A stretch of 64,000 nt of DNA. It comes from Curtobacterium sp. PhB115 (GTDB taxonomy: Bacteria; Actinomycetota; Actinomycetes; Actinomycetales; Microbacteriaceae). Made by a program: the position numbers and the translations under genes. The stretch is taken from assembly GCF_003752025.1 (NCBI RefSeq), contig NZ_RJKR01000005.1, positions 968,241-1,032,240 of the forward strand, in the 5' to 3' direction. The first letter of the stretch is position 1; every line of letters begins with the position of its first letter. Shown piece by piece: positions 42,766 through 51,444 of the stretch. The notes beneath the pieces are model-generated. The model searched no databases, had not been told where the DNA came from, and was given only the letters and a program-made list of their open reading frames with translations.

Positions 42766-43895
42766 GAGGCGTCCGCCGGACCGTAGATCGCCGCTGCCAA
42801 CGCAGCCACGATCTCGGGCGTGCGCGGCCCGAAGCTCATCACGGTCGTGTCGGCCATGTCCACGATTCGGCGGTGCTGTCCCGCCGGGGTCTGCGCGATC
42901 GCCGGCACCCGCTGGAGCAGCCCGTCGACCCCGCCGACGGACTCGAGCCCCTTCGTCATCATGATGACCAGGTCCGGCTGCATCGCGACGAGCGCCTCGG
43001 CGTTCACCGGACGCATGCCCTTCCAGTCCTGCTCCGTCGCGACGTCCCGCGCACCGACCGCGTCGATGAGCGAGTCCGCGCCGGACTCCTCGCCGAACAG
43101 GTAGTAGACGCCCGCGCTCCCCCGCACGTAGAGGAACACCGTCTTGAGCTTGTCGGCCTGCGCCTGCGGGGCGATGCGGTCGACCTGCTCGGCGACCGCC
43201 TGCTGCTGCGCGTGCACCTCGGCGGACAGTCGCTCCCCCGTCTCCGGCACGCCGAGCGCCGTCGACACCTGGTCGATGATCGTGTCGGTGTTCGAGGTGT
43301 CCCGGTGCGAGTCCACGATGACGACCGGCACACCCGCCTTCCGGATCTGCAGGACGACGTCCCACGGGCCGAGCGACGAATCGGTCAGGAGCACGGTGGG
43401 GCGGAGCGCGAGGATCGCCTCGGCGGAGAGCTCGTGGCCGTTCTGGGTCACGAGGGGCAGGTCCTCGGTGCCGGCGAACCCGGTCGAGACGTCACGGCCG
43501 ACGAGGTCGTCACCGAGGCCCAGGCCGTACACGGTCGAGGACAGCGTGCCGTAGATGTCGAGGGCCAGGATCCGGTCGGCGCTCTCGACGGTGACCTCGG
43601 TGCCCTGGTTGTCGGTGACGGTGACGGGCAGTTCCGGCGCGTCGACCTCGCTCGCCTTCGGCGGCAGGTCGGTCGACAGGGTCGCGGTGGTCGCGCCGGT
43701 GACGGACTTCGCGTCGGTCGCCGGGGCGATGGCCTGGAGGCTCGTGGCCGGGTCCGTCGCGCTCGTCGCGGGGTCGGTCGTGCCGTTCGCACCCCGTGCG
43801 GACCCCGCCCCGCCGGCTGCGGTGCAGCCCGTGGCGACGGCGAGCACGACGAGGGTGGACGCGGCGGCGAGGGCGGCGCGGCGGAGTGGCGACAT
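42762..43895 (-). CDS. hmuT: Heme ABC transporter substrate-binding lipoprotein
   Basis: A 377-residue type III binding protein. Signal MSPLRRAALAAASTLVVLAVATGC has lipobox VATGC. RILALDIYGTLSSTVYGLGLGDDLVGRD and ALRPTVLLTDSSLGPWDVVLQI are HmuT/BtuF-like blocks, and VFLYVRGSAGVYYLFG carries the conserved Tyr expected as an axial heme ligand. It is the first gene of the operon, 26 bp after the nearer iron box. Confidence 0.9.
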   Translation of the reverse strand: MSPLRRAALAAASTLVVLAVATGCTAAGGAGSARGANGTTDPATSATDPATSLQAIAPATDAKSVTGATTATLSTDLPPKASEVDAPELPVTVTDNQGTEVTVESADRILALDIYGTLSSTVYGLGLGDDLVGRDVSTGFAGTEDLPLVTQNGHELSAEAILALRPTVLLTDSSLGPWDVVLQIRKAGVPVVIVDSHRDTSNTDTIIDQVSTALGVPETGERLSAEVHAQQQAVAEQVDRIAPQAQADKLKTVFLYVRGSAGVYYLFGEESGADSLIDAVGARDVATEQDWKGMRPVNAEALVAMQPDLVIMMTKGLESVGGVDGLLQRVPAIAQTPAGQHRRIVDMADTTVMSFGPRTPEIVAALAAAIYGPADAS

Positions 43896-43921
43896 TGAGA
43901 TGGTCCCGAGGTGCTGTGAAG

Positions 43922-43940
43922 TTAGGTGAGGCTCACCTAA
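43922..43940. promoter_or_regulatory. DtxR-type iron box 1 (hmuT promoter)
   Basis: TTAGGTGAGGCTCACCTAA is a perfect 19-bp palindrome around its central base pair and fits the DtxR/IdeR consensus TTAGGTTAGCCTAACCTAA at nearly all positions. A minus-strand TAACTT (43924-43919) overlapping it could be the hmuT -10. It predicts repression of hmuTUV by iron-loaded DtxR/IdeR. Confidence 0.92.
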
Positions 43941-43948
43941 CCGTTAAC

Positions 43949-43967
43949 TTAGGTGACCCTCACCTCG
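43949..43967. promoter_or_regulatory. DtxR-type iron box 2
   Basis: TTAGGTGACCCTCACCTCG, a slightly weaker match, centred 27 bp from box 1. It lies between the hmu promoter and the divergent glycerate kinase gene, so it may strengthen repression of hmu or extend it to the kinase. Confidence 0.78.
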
Positions 43968-44009
43968 CTTGTCCAGCGGGTGTCGCGCAGCACCGCTACG
44001 GTGGACCTC

Positions 44010-45041
44010 GTGCGCATCGTGGTGGCTCCAGACTCGTTCAAGGGGACCGCGACCGCGGCCTCCGTCGCCCAGGCGGTCGGCGACGGCTGGCTGGCCGAGC
44101 GGCCCGACGACGACGTCGTGCTCGTCCCGATGGCCGACGGTGGCGAGGGCACCCTCGACGCCTTCGCCACCGCGATCCCCGGTGCGGTCCGTGTGCCGGT
44201 CACCGTCACCGGTCCCGCCGGCACCCCGGTCGACGCCCATTGGCTGCAGCTGCCCGACGGCCGCGCGGTCGTGGAACTCGCGGCGACGAGCGGCCTCCCG
44301 CTCCTGCCCTCGCTCACGCCCGACACCGCGACGTCGCGCGGGTTCGGTGAGGCGATCGCCGCCGCGCTGGACGCCGGCGCCACCGGCCTCGTGCTCGGCA
44401 TCGGCGGCAGCGCCTCGACCGACGGCGGACGACCGGTGCTCGAAGCCCTCGGTCTGGACGGAGCGGGACTGCGCGCGCTCCCACCGCTCGGCGTCACCGT
44501 GCTGACCGACGTGACCTCTCCCCTGCTCGGCCCGACCGGCGCGGCTGCCGTGTTCGGACCGCAGAAGGGCATCGAGCCGTCGCGGGTCGCGTTCTTCGAC
44601 GAGCAGCTGGCCGCGTGGGCCGCGCGGTTCCCGTCCGTCGACCCCGCGACCCCTGGGGCCGGAGCGGCCGGCGGCGTCGGCTTCGGGCTGCTCGCCTGGG
44701 GTGCGACGCTCGCACGCGGTGCCGACGGGGTCGCCGAGGTGCTCGGGCTCCGCGACGCGGTGCAGGGCGCCGACGTCGTGATCACCGGCGAGGGACGCTT
44801 CGACGGGCAGTCCGCCGCGGGCAAGGTGCCGTCCGTGGTGCACGCACTCGTGTCGACGCACGCCCCGGGAGCGCGCACGATCCTCGTCGCGGGCGCGATC
44901 GACGCTCCGCTCGACGACTTCGCGGCGGCGGCGTCGCTCACGGTGCTCGCGACGCAGACGACCGGTGAGCCCGCCGATGCCCTGGCCGACCCGCTGCGCT
45001 TCGCGACCATCGCCGGGCAGCGGCTCGCCCGCATGGCCTGA
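44010..45041 (+). CDS. Glycerate kinase (GlxK/GarK family)
   Basis: A 343-residue kinase that phosphorylates D-glycerate. RIVVAPDSFKGTATAASVA at the N-terminus and DGGEGTLDAF are diagnostic; GIGGSASTDGG and FGPQKGIEP bind nucleotide, and VVITGEGRFDGQSAAGKVP is the C-terminal signature. GTG 44010 is chosen (VRIVVAPDS); GTG 44001 is possible. A TACGGT hexamer ends seven bases before 44010, so a leaderless mRNA is possible. Its stop codon abuts the hipA stop with no intervening base. Confidence 0.92.
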   Translation: MRIVVAPDSFKGTATAASVAQAVGDGWLAERPDDDVVLVPMADGGEGTLDAFATAIPGAVRVPVTVTGPAGTPVDAHWLQLPDGRAVVELAATSGLPLLPSLTPDTATSRGFGEAIAAALDAGATGLVLGIGGSASTDGGRPVLEALGLDGAGLRALPPLGVTVLTDVTSPLLGPTGAAAVFGPQKGIEPSRVAFFDEQLAAWAARFPSVDPATPGAGAAGGVGFGLLAWGATLARGADGVAEVLGLRDAVQGADVVITGEGRFDGQSAAGKVPSVVHALVSTHAPGARTILVAGAIDAPLDDFAAAASLTVLATQTTGEPADALADPLRFATIAGQRLARMA

Positions 45042-46322
45042 TCAGTCGACCGCGTCGCCCCACCCGCGCTCGGTCGCCATCGCTGCGATGCGGTTCGCGA
45101 TCGTGATCGCGTGGGCTCGACCGCTGTCGTCTGCTCGCACGTCACGCAACGCGGTCGCGAACGCCGCGGCCACGCCGCCCCGGATGCGATCGACGGTTGC
45201 TTCGGCAGCTGCAGCGTCGATCCTGAGCAGTCGTGCGCACTTGACGAACTCCGCCATCCCGATGCGGTTCATCCGACGCTCGCCACCGATGTTCACGGCG
45301 GACTCGACCGGCTGCGCACCCGAGTAGAGGATGTTCGAGCCGAGGTCGTACAGCGGGGCGAGCTGCGTCCGCCGCCCCGGGTGCACCAACGAGTAGTTCT
45401 TGGCGTGCGCGTCCGTGTTGACCGAGGCGACGGAGTACACGAGTCCTTGGAACAGCCGCTCGGTCGCGTCTCGGACGACCGAGGGTGACAGCGACAGGAG
45501 GACACGGGCGAACTCTGCGACACCCGGTCCCCCATCGGCTTGGTACTTCCGCACCGGATCGACCGAGAGCGCCTGGGCAAAGTCCTCTTGGTGGATGCGG
45601 TGGAACCTGCCGTCGTCTCCGATCACGCGGTCGTACCGACGACTCACGAAGACGTGGCGGCCGCGCTCGGTCCGCATGATCTCGTGGTCGGCGACGTTCA
45701 GCCCCAGGTACCGGGCGGCCCGCATCGTGAGGAACTCGTTCACTTCGTGACGAGAATCCAGCCCCGCTGGCTTCAGGATGTACGTCGTCGGCGTTGCATC
45801 GCGCGGGAGGCCCCACCGACCGGACTCTTCATCGCGGTAGAGCGCCACCTTGGGCTGCGCACCGGCCAGGGACCAACGGATGTCGTCCCGTCGTCGCTGC
45901 CACGCACCTGCCTCGGTGACGATGCCGTCGATGAGTTCCTCGAACTCGCCGTCGGACAGGTACTCGATGTCTCCGACCTGCCGCTCGGCGTCGCGGGATG
46001 GTTCCTCCGACGGGAGGAGCTGCAAGGCTCCGGCGGTGTCCTCGCCCACGTGACGGAGCAAGGCGAAGGGGTTGCGCGCTGAGGTGTGGTGGTTCCGAGC
46101 GATTGCTTCGAGGGTTTCGTTGTTGTCGGGCAGCAACCCCTGCAGGAACGGCGCGACGACTCGGTGCTTGTAGACAGCACCCGTGACGATCGGCATGGCG
46201 ATCGACAGCGGAGTGGACGCCGGCGAGTAGTCATCGTCGTAGCGGAAGGTGAGCTGTCCGCCACGCGTCTGCTCGACGACGCCGATCCGGTGCCCGTCGA
46301 TGTACGCGATGAGTTCGCTCAT
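45042..46322 (-). CDS. hipA: HipA-family serine/threonine kinase toxin
   Basis: A 426-residue HipA. Residues 1-100 are the N-terminal subdomain ([13 protein letters not shown]); the glycine-rich phosphate loop is [11 protein letters not shown], the Lys motif is TYILKPAGL, the catalytic block [12 protein letters not shown] contains the Asp and Asn expected, and PLYDLGSN supplies the Mg-binding Asp. All kinase residues look intact, so it should phosphorylate a target such as an aminoacyl-tRNA synthetase. ATG 46322 overlaps hipB's stop. No terminator separates it from the convergent glycerate kinase. Confidence 0.93.
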   Translation of the reverse strand: MSELIAYIDGHRIGVVEQTRGGQLTFRYDDDYSPASTPLSIAMPIVTGAVYKHRVVAPFLQGLLPDNNETLEAIARNHHTSARNPFALLRHVGEDTAGALQLLPSEEPSRDAERQVGDIEYLSDGEFEELIDGIVTEAGAWQRRRDDIRWSLAGAQPKVALYRDEESGRWGLPRDATPTTYILKPAGLDSRHEVNEFLTMRAARYLGLNVADHEIMRTERGRHVFVSRRYDRVIGDDGRFHRIHQEDFAQALSVDPVRKYQADGGPGVAEFARVLLSLSPSVVRDATERLFQGLVYSVASVNTDAHAKNYSLVHPGRRTQLAPLYDLGSNILYSGAQPVESAVNIGGERRMNRIGMAEFVKCARLLRIDAAAAEATVDRIRGGVAAAFATALRDVRADDSGRAHAITIANRIAAMATERGWGDAVD

Positions 46323-46561
46323 CGTCGACCGGCCTCGTCCCCGTCGTCCGTCAGCGCGAGCGTGAGCCCGAGTGCCTCGACGACCGCGAAGACCTTCTGC
46401 AGCGAGGGGTTCGGCAATCGGCCGTTCTCGAGTTGCACGAGCCACTGCCGCTGGACACTCGCCTGGTCGGCGAGCGCAAGCTGCGTCCGCCCTGCCCGCA
46501 GCCTCGCCGTCCTGAGCGCGGAGCCGAGTTGCGCCAGGGAATACACCGAAGTCATCGCCAC
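46319..46561 (-). CDS. hipB: HipB-family HTH antitoxin
   Basis: An 80-residue XRE-type DNA-binding antitoxin: [40 protein letters not shown] is a full helix-turn-helix, and the C-terminal [16 protein letters not shown] forms the dimer strand. GTG 46561 sits six bases after GGAG and is preferred; ATG 46555 ([11 protein letters not shown]) is the conservative alternative. Upstream are three phased operator-like sites, so the pair is probably autorepressed. Confidence 0.88.
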   Translation of the reverse strand: MAMTSVYSLAQLGSALRTARLRAGRTQLALADQASVQRQWLVQLENGRLPNPSLQKVFAVVEALGLTLALTDDGDEAGRR

Positions 46562-46581
46562 GAACCACTCCTCTCCGGAGA

Positions 46582-46651
46582 TGTCCGATACAGCGTACAT
46601 ACCAAAATGTCCGATCCACAAGACTTTCCCGGATGTCCGACACACCGGACA
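46582..46651. promoter_or_regulatory. Three 26-bp-phased hipB operator sites
   Basis: ATGTCCGA begins at 46581, 46607 and 46633, an exact 26-bp period. Site 3 is a clean inverted repeat, TGTCCG-N6-CGGACA (46634-46651); site 1 is TGTCCG-N6-CGTACA (46582-46599); site 2 keeps the left half only (46608-46625). Known HipB operators are TATCC-N8-GGATA, the same overall half-site geometry. The array covers the hipB promoter and reaches within 130 bp of the divergent dehydrogenase gene. Confidence 0.78.
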
Positions 46652-46778
46652 CTGCCCCTGGGGGCGGGCATTCCGACCAAGGGAGTCCCAACGGAACCTC
46701 CCACCCGATGGCGCGCTCCACGAGACTGGTTCCGGGCCGGAACCGGCCCGGACACGCACCACCCCCACGAGGAGATCA

Positions 46779-47825
46779 TTGCGCACCGTCAACGCGTACG
46801 CGGCACCGTCAGCGACCGAGCCGCTCGTCAAGACCACCATCACCCGTCGTGACGTCGGCCCGAACGACGTCGAGATCGACATCGCCTACGCCGGCATCTG
46901 CCACTCGGACATCCACACGGTCCGCGGCGAGTGGGGGCCCATCCAGTACCCCCAGGTCGTCGGCCACGAGATCGTTGGCCACGTCTCCGCCGTCGGCGAG
47001 AACGTCACCAAGCACCAGGTCGGCGACCGTGTCGGCGTCGGCTGCATGGTGAACTCGTGCGGCGAGTGCGAGAACTGCCTGAAGAGCGAAGAGCAGTACT
47101 GCCTCAAGGGCAACATCCAGACCTACGCGGGCGTCGACCCGGCCGACGGCTCGATCACCCAGGGCGGGTACTCGCAGGCGGTCGTCGTGAACGAGGACTT
47201 CGTCCTCCGTGTCCCCGAGTCGCTCGACATCGAGAAGGTCGCGCCGCTGCTCTGCGCCGGCATCACCACCTACTCGCCGCTGCACCACTGGAACGCCGGC
47301 CCCGGCACGAAGGTCGCCGTCGTCGGCATGGGTGGCCTCGGCCACATGGCCGTCAAGATCGCGGTCGCCCTGGGCGCCGAGGTCACCGTCCTGTCGCAGA
47401 CCACCTCCAAGGAAGCCGACTCGCTCCGCTACGGCGCGAAGGCCCACTACGCGACGAAGGACCCGGAGACGTTCGAGAAGCTCGCGAACTCCTTCGACCT
47501 GATCATCAACACCGTGTCGGCCAAGATCCCGATGGGCTCGTACCTCGGTCTGCTCGCCGTCGACGGCACCATCGTCAACGTCGGCGCCCCGTCCGAGCCG
47601 CTCGAGGTCCCCGCCTTCGCGCTCATCGGGTCGCGTCGCAGCTGGGCCGGATCGGCCATCGGCGGCATCCGCGAGACCCAGGAGATGCTGGACTTCTGCG
47701 CCGAGCACGACATCCTGCCGGAGACCGAGCTCATCAGTGCCGACGCGATCAACGAGGCCTACGAGCGCGTCCTGGCGTCGGACGTCCGCTACCGCTTCGT
47801 GATCGACGCGGCCACGCTGGCCTAG
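46779..47825 (+). CDS. Zinc-dependent NAD(P) alcohol dehydrogenase (CAD-like)
   Basis: A 348-residue MDR dehydrogenase. [15 protein letters not shown] and [10 protein letters not shown] supply the catalytic zinc ligands; the structural zinc site is [15 protein letters not shown]; the cofactor motif is [21 protein letters not shown]. Closest in pattern to YahK/AdhC-type cinnamyl alcohol dehydrogenases that reduce aldehydes. The start is TTG 46779, only three bases after GGAGA, inferred because no ATG or GTG precedes [11 protein letters not shown]. Confidence 0.9.
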   Translation: MRTVNAYAAPSATEPLVKTTITRRDVGPNDVEIDIAYAGICHSDIHTVRGEWGPIQYPQVVGHEIVGHVSAVGENVTKHQVGDRVGVGCMVNSCGECENCLKSEEQYCLKGNIQTYAGVDPADGSITQGGYSQAVVVNEDFVLRVPESLDIEKVAPLLCAGITTYSPLHHWNAGPGTKVAVVGMGGLGHMAVKIAVALGAEVTVLSQTTSKEADSLRYGAKAHYATKDPETFEKLANSFDLIINTVSAKIPMGSYLGLLAVDGTIVNVGAPSEPLEVPAFALIGSRRSWAGSAIGGIRETQEMLDFCAEHDILPETELISADAINEAYERVLASDVRYRFVIDAATLA

Positions 47826-47848
47826 TCGTCACCACCTGCGCGACAGCG

Positions 47849-47876
47849 AGGCCCGTTGCCAGCCGGCAACGGGCCT
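47849..47876. terminator. Bidirectional hairpin between convergent genes
   Basis: Perfect 12-bp arms (AGGCCCGTTGCC and GGCAACGGGCCT) with loop AGCC, between the dehydrogenase stop (47825) and the minus-strand stop at 47899. Confidence 0.85.
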
Positions 47877-47898
47877 CCAGTCCGTCGTCTCCGGACCG

Positions 47899-49329
47899 TC
47901 AGCCGATCTCGTCACCGGACGGCAGCGCACCGCACCAGTCCACGGAACCGGCGTCGATGCTCGCCTCGAGCGCTCCGGAGGTCGCATCGACGATGCTCAC
48001 GAGCTCGTCGGTCGCCGACTTCGTCGCCACCGCGACGAACTGCCCGTTCGGGGACGGACAGACCGCCCGCACGCTCGCGTCGTCCGGGATGCTCACCGCC
48101 AGCCGGGAGGCGCGGCTCCCCTCCACGCGCACGATCCGTGCCGAGATGGTGCCGGACGGGAGCACGTCCCCCAGCACGCGCAGGTACGTGTCGTCCGACA
48201 GCTGGGCGATGCGGCCGAGGACGGCCGCGTCCGTGCTCGCGGCCGGCGCCTGCAGCGCCGACTTGGACCCGTCGGTCAGGTCGAGGCGCACGATGCCCGT
48301 ACCGGTCTCGACGACCGCGGTGGTCCCGGTCCCGACGAAGCCGTGCAGGTAGGTGGCGCTGCCGAGCCGCACCGGCTCGGCGCGCCCGCTCATGTCGACG
48401 AGCACCAGGTCGTCGCTGCCCGTCCGGACGAGGGCGCTCTCGGTGCGCGGGACGTAGGCCCACTGCCCGACGGTCATCGGCACGGCGCCCGTCGTCGCCT
48501 TGCCGTTCGCCGCGATCGCCGTGGGCATGTGCGTGCCCGTCATGTCGACGACGTACAGGCCGGTGTTCCGGGACTGCCCGGTCGAGGTGTCGGCGTACTC
48601 GAACCCGAACGAGGCACCGTCGTCGGCGACGTGCAGTGCGGTGACCCTGCCCTGCGGTGACGGCAGGGTGAGGTGCTCGACAGGGGCGTCCTCGTCCTCG
48701 ACCCCGCCGGACAACGGCACGACGTCGACCGATGAGCGCGCGTCACTCCCGCTGACGACCACCAGCGACCGACCGAGCCGGGCGTACTCCGAGATGTCGG
48801 CGCCCTGGTACACGGTCGTCGCGCCACCGGCGTCGAGTTCGCGTCGGACGATCCGGTCCTCCGCACCGTCGGCCCCGGGGACCAGGGCGAGCACGTCGGT
48901 GCTGCCCGTGCGGATCGACGCGGTGAGGTCCGACGTCGCCCGCTGCCCCGGCGCCCGGACGTTCACGACGGTCACCGTGTAGTCGCGGTCGTAGGCCAGG
49001 GGTCCGGCGAACTCGACCGCGATCGTGTTCCCGCTCGAGGTCACGGTGTGCGCCGCAGCCGGACTCACCCGGACGTCGGCAGCGGAGACCCGCTGCAACG
49101 CCTGGTTCGCGGTGAGGATCACCCGCTGCGCCGGCCGTGACACCAGGCCGCTGGCGTCGTACGAGACGTCGCGGAGCCGCGGACCCTGCTGCGAGCCGAC
49201 GACGGCGGCGACGGCGGCCACGAGCGCGAGGACGAGCACGACGGCGAGGTACCGGCGGTGGAACCGACGCGTGACCGGGCGGCGGTCCGGGTTGCGTCCC
49301 GTGCGGCGTCCCGTGCGCTCAGTACTCAT
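47899..49329 (-). CDS. Membrane-anchored extracytoplasmic beta-propeller-like protein
   Basis: A 476-residue protein with a basic cytoplasmic N-terminus (RRTGRNPDRRPVTRRFHRR), one membrane helix at about residues 28-46, and a long extracytoplasmic part. An Ig-like segment (AAHTVTSSGNTIAVEFAG) is followed by repeated four-strand blades (SLVVVSGSD, RVTALHVADDGASFGFEY, QFVAVATKS), suggesting a beta-propeller. No enzyme signature was recognised. It overlaps the TIGR03943 gene by 11 bases and so belongs with the YcgQ/YcgR pair; a metal- or envelope-related accessory role is inferred only from that. Confidence 0.65.
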   Translation of the reverse strand: MSTERTGRRTGRNPDRRPVTRRFHRRYLAVVLVLALVAAVAAVVGSQQGPRLRDVSYDASGLVSRPAQRVILTANQALQRVSAADVRVSPAAAHTVTSSGNTIAVEFAGPLAYDRDYTVTVVNVRAPGQRATSDLTASIRTGSTDVLALVPGADGAEDRIVRRELDAGGATTVYQGADISEYARLGRSLVVVSGSDARSSVDVVPLSGGVEDEDAPVEHLTLPSPQGRVTALHVADDGASFGFEYADTSTGQSRNTGLYVVDMTGTHMPTAIAANGKATTGAVPMTVGQWAYVPRTESALVRTGSDDLVLVDMSGRAEPVRLGSATYLHGFVGTGTTAVVETGTGIVRLDLTDGSKSALQAPAASTDAAVLGRIAQLSDDTYLRVLGDVLPSGTISARIVRVEGSRASRLAVSIPDDASVRAVCPSPNGQFVAVATKSATDELVSIVDATSGALEASIDAGSVDWCGALPSGDEIG

Positions 49330-50155
49330 ACGGGTCCTTCGGCTGCGCGATCTCGGTGACCTTCGCGGCCTTGATGACGATGCGGGCGTCGGCGGACTGG
49401 TCCGGGTTCGCCGCGAGTGCGCCGGTCACCGTGACCCACTGCCCCTCGTCGGGCGCAGAGCCGTCGGCGTCGTCCGTCACCACGCCGAGACCGACGGGCT
49501 GGGCGTCGACGGCACAGCAGCTGATCACGAAGCGGGTCAGGGTGAAGGAGCCGTCGTCGCCGGGCACCACGAAGCCCGAGAGCTCGACCGGCTTGCCGAC
49601 GAGTGCCGTGGTGTCGGTGGTCTGACGGATCAGCGCCGCCCAGTCCTTGACGCCGTACTCCGAGGTGTCGACCCCCTCGCTGCCGAGCAGGGAGACCGCC
49701 GCCTCGGAGCCGGTCGCGTTCGACAGGGTCGCCGAGTCCACGCTCCGCTGCTGCGCGGTGCGGGCGGAGAGCGTCGTCGGGGGCAGGACCAGCATCGACA
49801 CGGTGACCCCGACCGTGACGATCGCGGCCGCTCCGCCGAGGGCAAGGCGGACGGCGCCACCACGGCCGGGCCCGCGCCGCCCGTGGTCGTGATCGTGGTC
49901 GTGGTCCGGCTCGTGCTCGTCCGCGTCGTCACCGTGCGTGTGGCCGTGGCCGCGTGCGATGACCGCCAGGCCCGCGATCGAGGCGGGTACCGCGACGGCG
50001 GCGAGCACGATCGTGAACACCGAGTACCGCGGGTTGATGTACAGGTCGAGGTGGCCGACCAGCGCGAGCCACAGCGTGCACAGGGCGACCGCCAGCACGG
50101 ACCCGAGCCCGAGGTAGGCCGGAGCGTTGCTGCTGCGTGCGTCAGACGAGGACAT
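49319..50155 (-). CDS. TIGR03943/YcgQ family membrane protein with His-rich loop
   Basis: A 278-residue protein: two N-terminal helices, a cytoplasmic loop very rich in His and Asp (HGHTHGDDADEHEPDHDHDHDHG, given here as residues about 68-90 in summary: alternating D-H pairs), a third helix, then an extracytoplasmic domain with the family block LVGKPVELSGFVV and FVISCCAVDAQPVGL. In Bacillus ycgQ and ycgR form a zinc-linked operon. The His/Asp loop suggests metal binding. ATG 50155 overlaps the permease gene by 14 bases. Confidence 0.82.
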   Translation of the reverse strand: MSSSDARSSNAPAYLGLGSVLAVALCTLWLALVGHLDLYINPRYSVFTIVLAAVAVPASIAGLAVIARGHGHTHGDDADEHEPDHDHDHDHGRRGPGRGGAVRLALGGAAAIVTVGVTVSMLVLPPTTLSARTAQQRSVDSATLSNATGSEAAVSLLGSEGVDTSEYGVKDWAALIRQTTDTTALVGKPVELSGFVVPGDDGSFTLTRFVISCCAVDAQPVGLGVVTDDADGSAPDEGQWVTVTGALAANPDQSADARIVIKAAKVTEIAQPKDPYEY

Positions 50156-51161
50156 TCATCACCAACCCGACGGTTCCGGCGAACAGGACGCACACGACGG
50201 CGAGCAGCACCAGGAAGCGGGCGCGGAACGTCGTGCGGAGGAGAGCGATCATCTTCACGTCGATGATCGGCCCGATGATCAGGAAGGCCGTGATCGACCC
50301 CGGCAGGAACGTCGACGCGAACGACAGCGCGAAGAAGGCGTCGACGTTCGAGCAGAGCGACACCGTCATCGCGAGCAGCATCATCGCGGCGACGGAGAGC
50401 ACCGGGTTCGACCCGATCGCGACGAGGGTCGAGCGGGGCACGGCCACCTGGATCGCGGCGGCCAGGCCGGCACCGACGAAGAGCGCGGGCATCATCGTGG
50501 CGGACTCGCCGCCGAACTGCGCGGCGCTCTCCCGCCAGCGGTCCCGGCTCCGTGAGGCGCCGATCGCGGCACGGCAACGGGCCTCGAACGCGGGCAGCAG
50601 CAGGTCCGCCGGACGGCGGTGCGCGGCGACGATCCAGCCGACGAGGTTCGCGATCACGAACCCGCCGACGATCCGGACCGGCAGGATCCAGCCCGACCAG
50701 CCGAAGGCCTGCGCGGTGCTGATGATGACGAGCGGGTTGAGGATCGGCGCGGCGACCAGGAACGTGACGGCCTCGGCCGGCGTGAAGCCGCGCATCATCA
50801 GGCCGCGGGCGAGCGGCACGTTCCCGCACTCGCACACCGGGAACAGCATGCCGATGAGGGAGATCACGGCGCGGCGGCCGAAGGCGTTCTGCGGCAGGAC
50901 CCGCTCGAGTGCGCCGACCGGCACCCACACCTCGACGACGATCGACAGCACGATGCCGAGCACCACGAAGGGCAGGGACTCGACGACGACGCTGATCGCC
51001 AGGGTGAGGAAGTCCTGCACGACGTCGGGCAGACCGGCGGTCCCGATGCTCGGGGACAGCAGCCGGATCCCGAGCAGCACGACGACGGCGAGCAGCACCA
51101 GGCCCGGGCCCGTCAGGGAACGGGAGCGGGAGCGCTGCGGCGGCGGCGTGGTCGTCGTCAC
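50142..51161 (-). CDS. YcgR/DUF318 (UPF0718) family permease
   Basis: A 339-residue polytopic protein with eight or more helices. The hallmark FPVCECGNVPLARGLMMRG with its CxCG motif and the mirrored VSLCSNVDAFFALSFAS identify the ArsP/DUF318 permease superfamily. ArsP relatives export organoarsenicals; YcgR-type partners of TIGR03943 are thought to move metal or metal complexes. GTG 51161 (VTTTTPPPQRSRS). First gene of a three-gene operon. Confidence 0.85.
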   Translation of the reverse strand: MTTTTPPPQRSRSRSLTGPGLVLLAVVVLLGIRLLSPSIGTAGLPDVVQDFLTLAISVVVESLPFVVLGIVLSIVVEVWVPVGALERVLPQNAFGRRAVISLIGMLFPVCECGNVPLARGLMMRGFTPAEAVTFLVAAPILNPLVIISTAQAFGWSGWILPVRIVGGFVIANLVGWIVAAHRRPADLLLPAFEARCRAAIGASRSRDRWRESAAQFGGESATMMPALFVGAGLAAAIQVAVPRSTLVAIGSNPVLSVAAMMLLAMTVSLCSNVDAFFALSFASTFLPGSITAFLIIGPIIDVKMIALLRTTFRARFLVLLAVVCVLFAGTVGLVMNVLV

Positions 51162-51243
51162 CCGGCCAGGATAGGCGACGCGTGCTGCCTGGGGCTGCGC
51201 CGGCGTGGGCAGTGCCGTGCGGTTGCGCCCAACGCCCCGCAGT

Positions 51244-51396
51244 GTGCGAGGTTCCGCGCAGTGTGCGAGCCGAATGCCCTCGCACAGTGCGCGGAACCTC
51301 GCACCATCGCGCTCGTGCCCTCGCACCGTGCGACCCGCGCCGCCTCGCGCCCTCGCACCGTGCGACCCGCGTGCCACCGGCCCTCGCACCGTGCGA
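51244..51396. repeat. Diverged copy of the 19.5-kb palindromic repeat
   Basis: Two 26-bp arms (51244-51269 and 51279-51304) with one mismatch form a long stem-loop whose outer part is GTGCGAGGTTCCG, the same as the array at 19531-19900. Three copies of TCGCACCGTGCGA follow at 51321, 51353 and 51384. It fills the gap between the YcgR start and the TetR stop. Confidence 0.9.
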
Positions 51397-51444
51397 CCCG
51401 CGGGCTGCCTGCCCCGGAGCCGGTGTCCGCGAGCGGCCCCGCGC

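Noticed and set aside
46581..46651. Short CRISPR-like array with 26-bp spacing
   Set aside because: The repeated part is only 8 bp and it lies over the hipB promoter, so operators explain it better.
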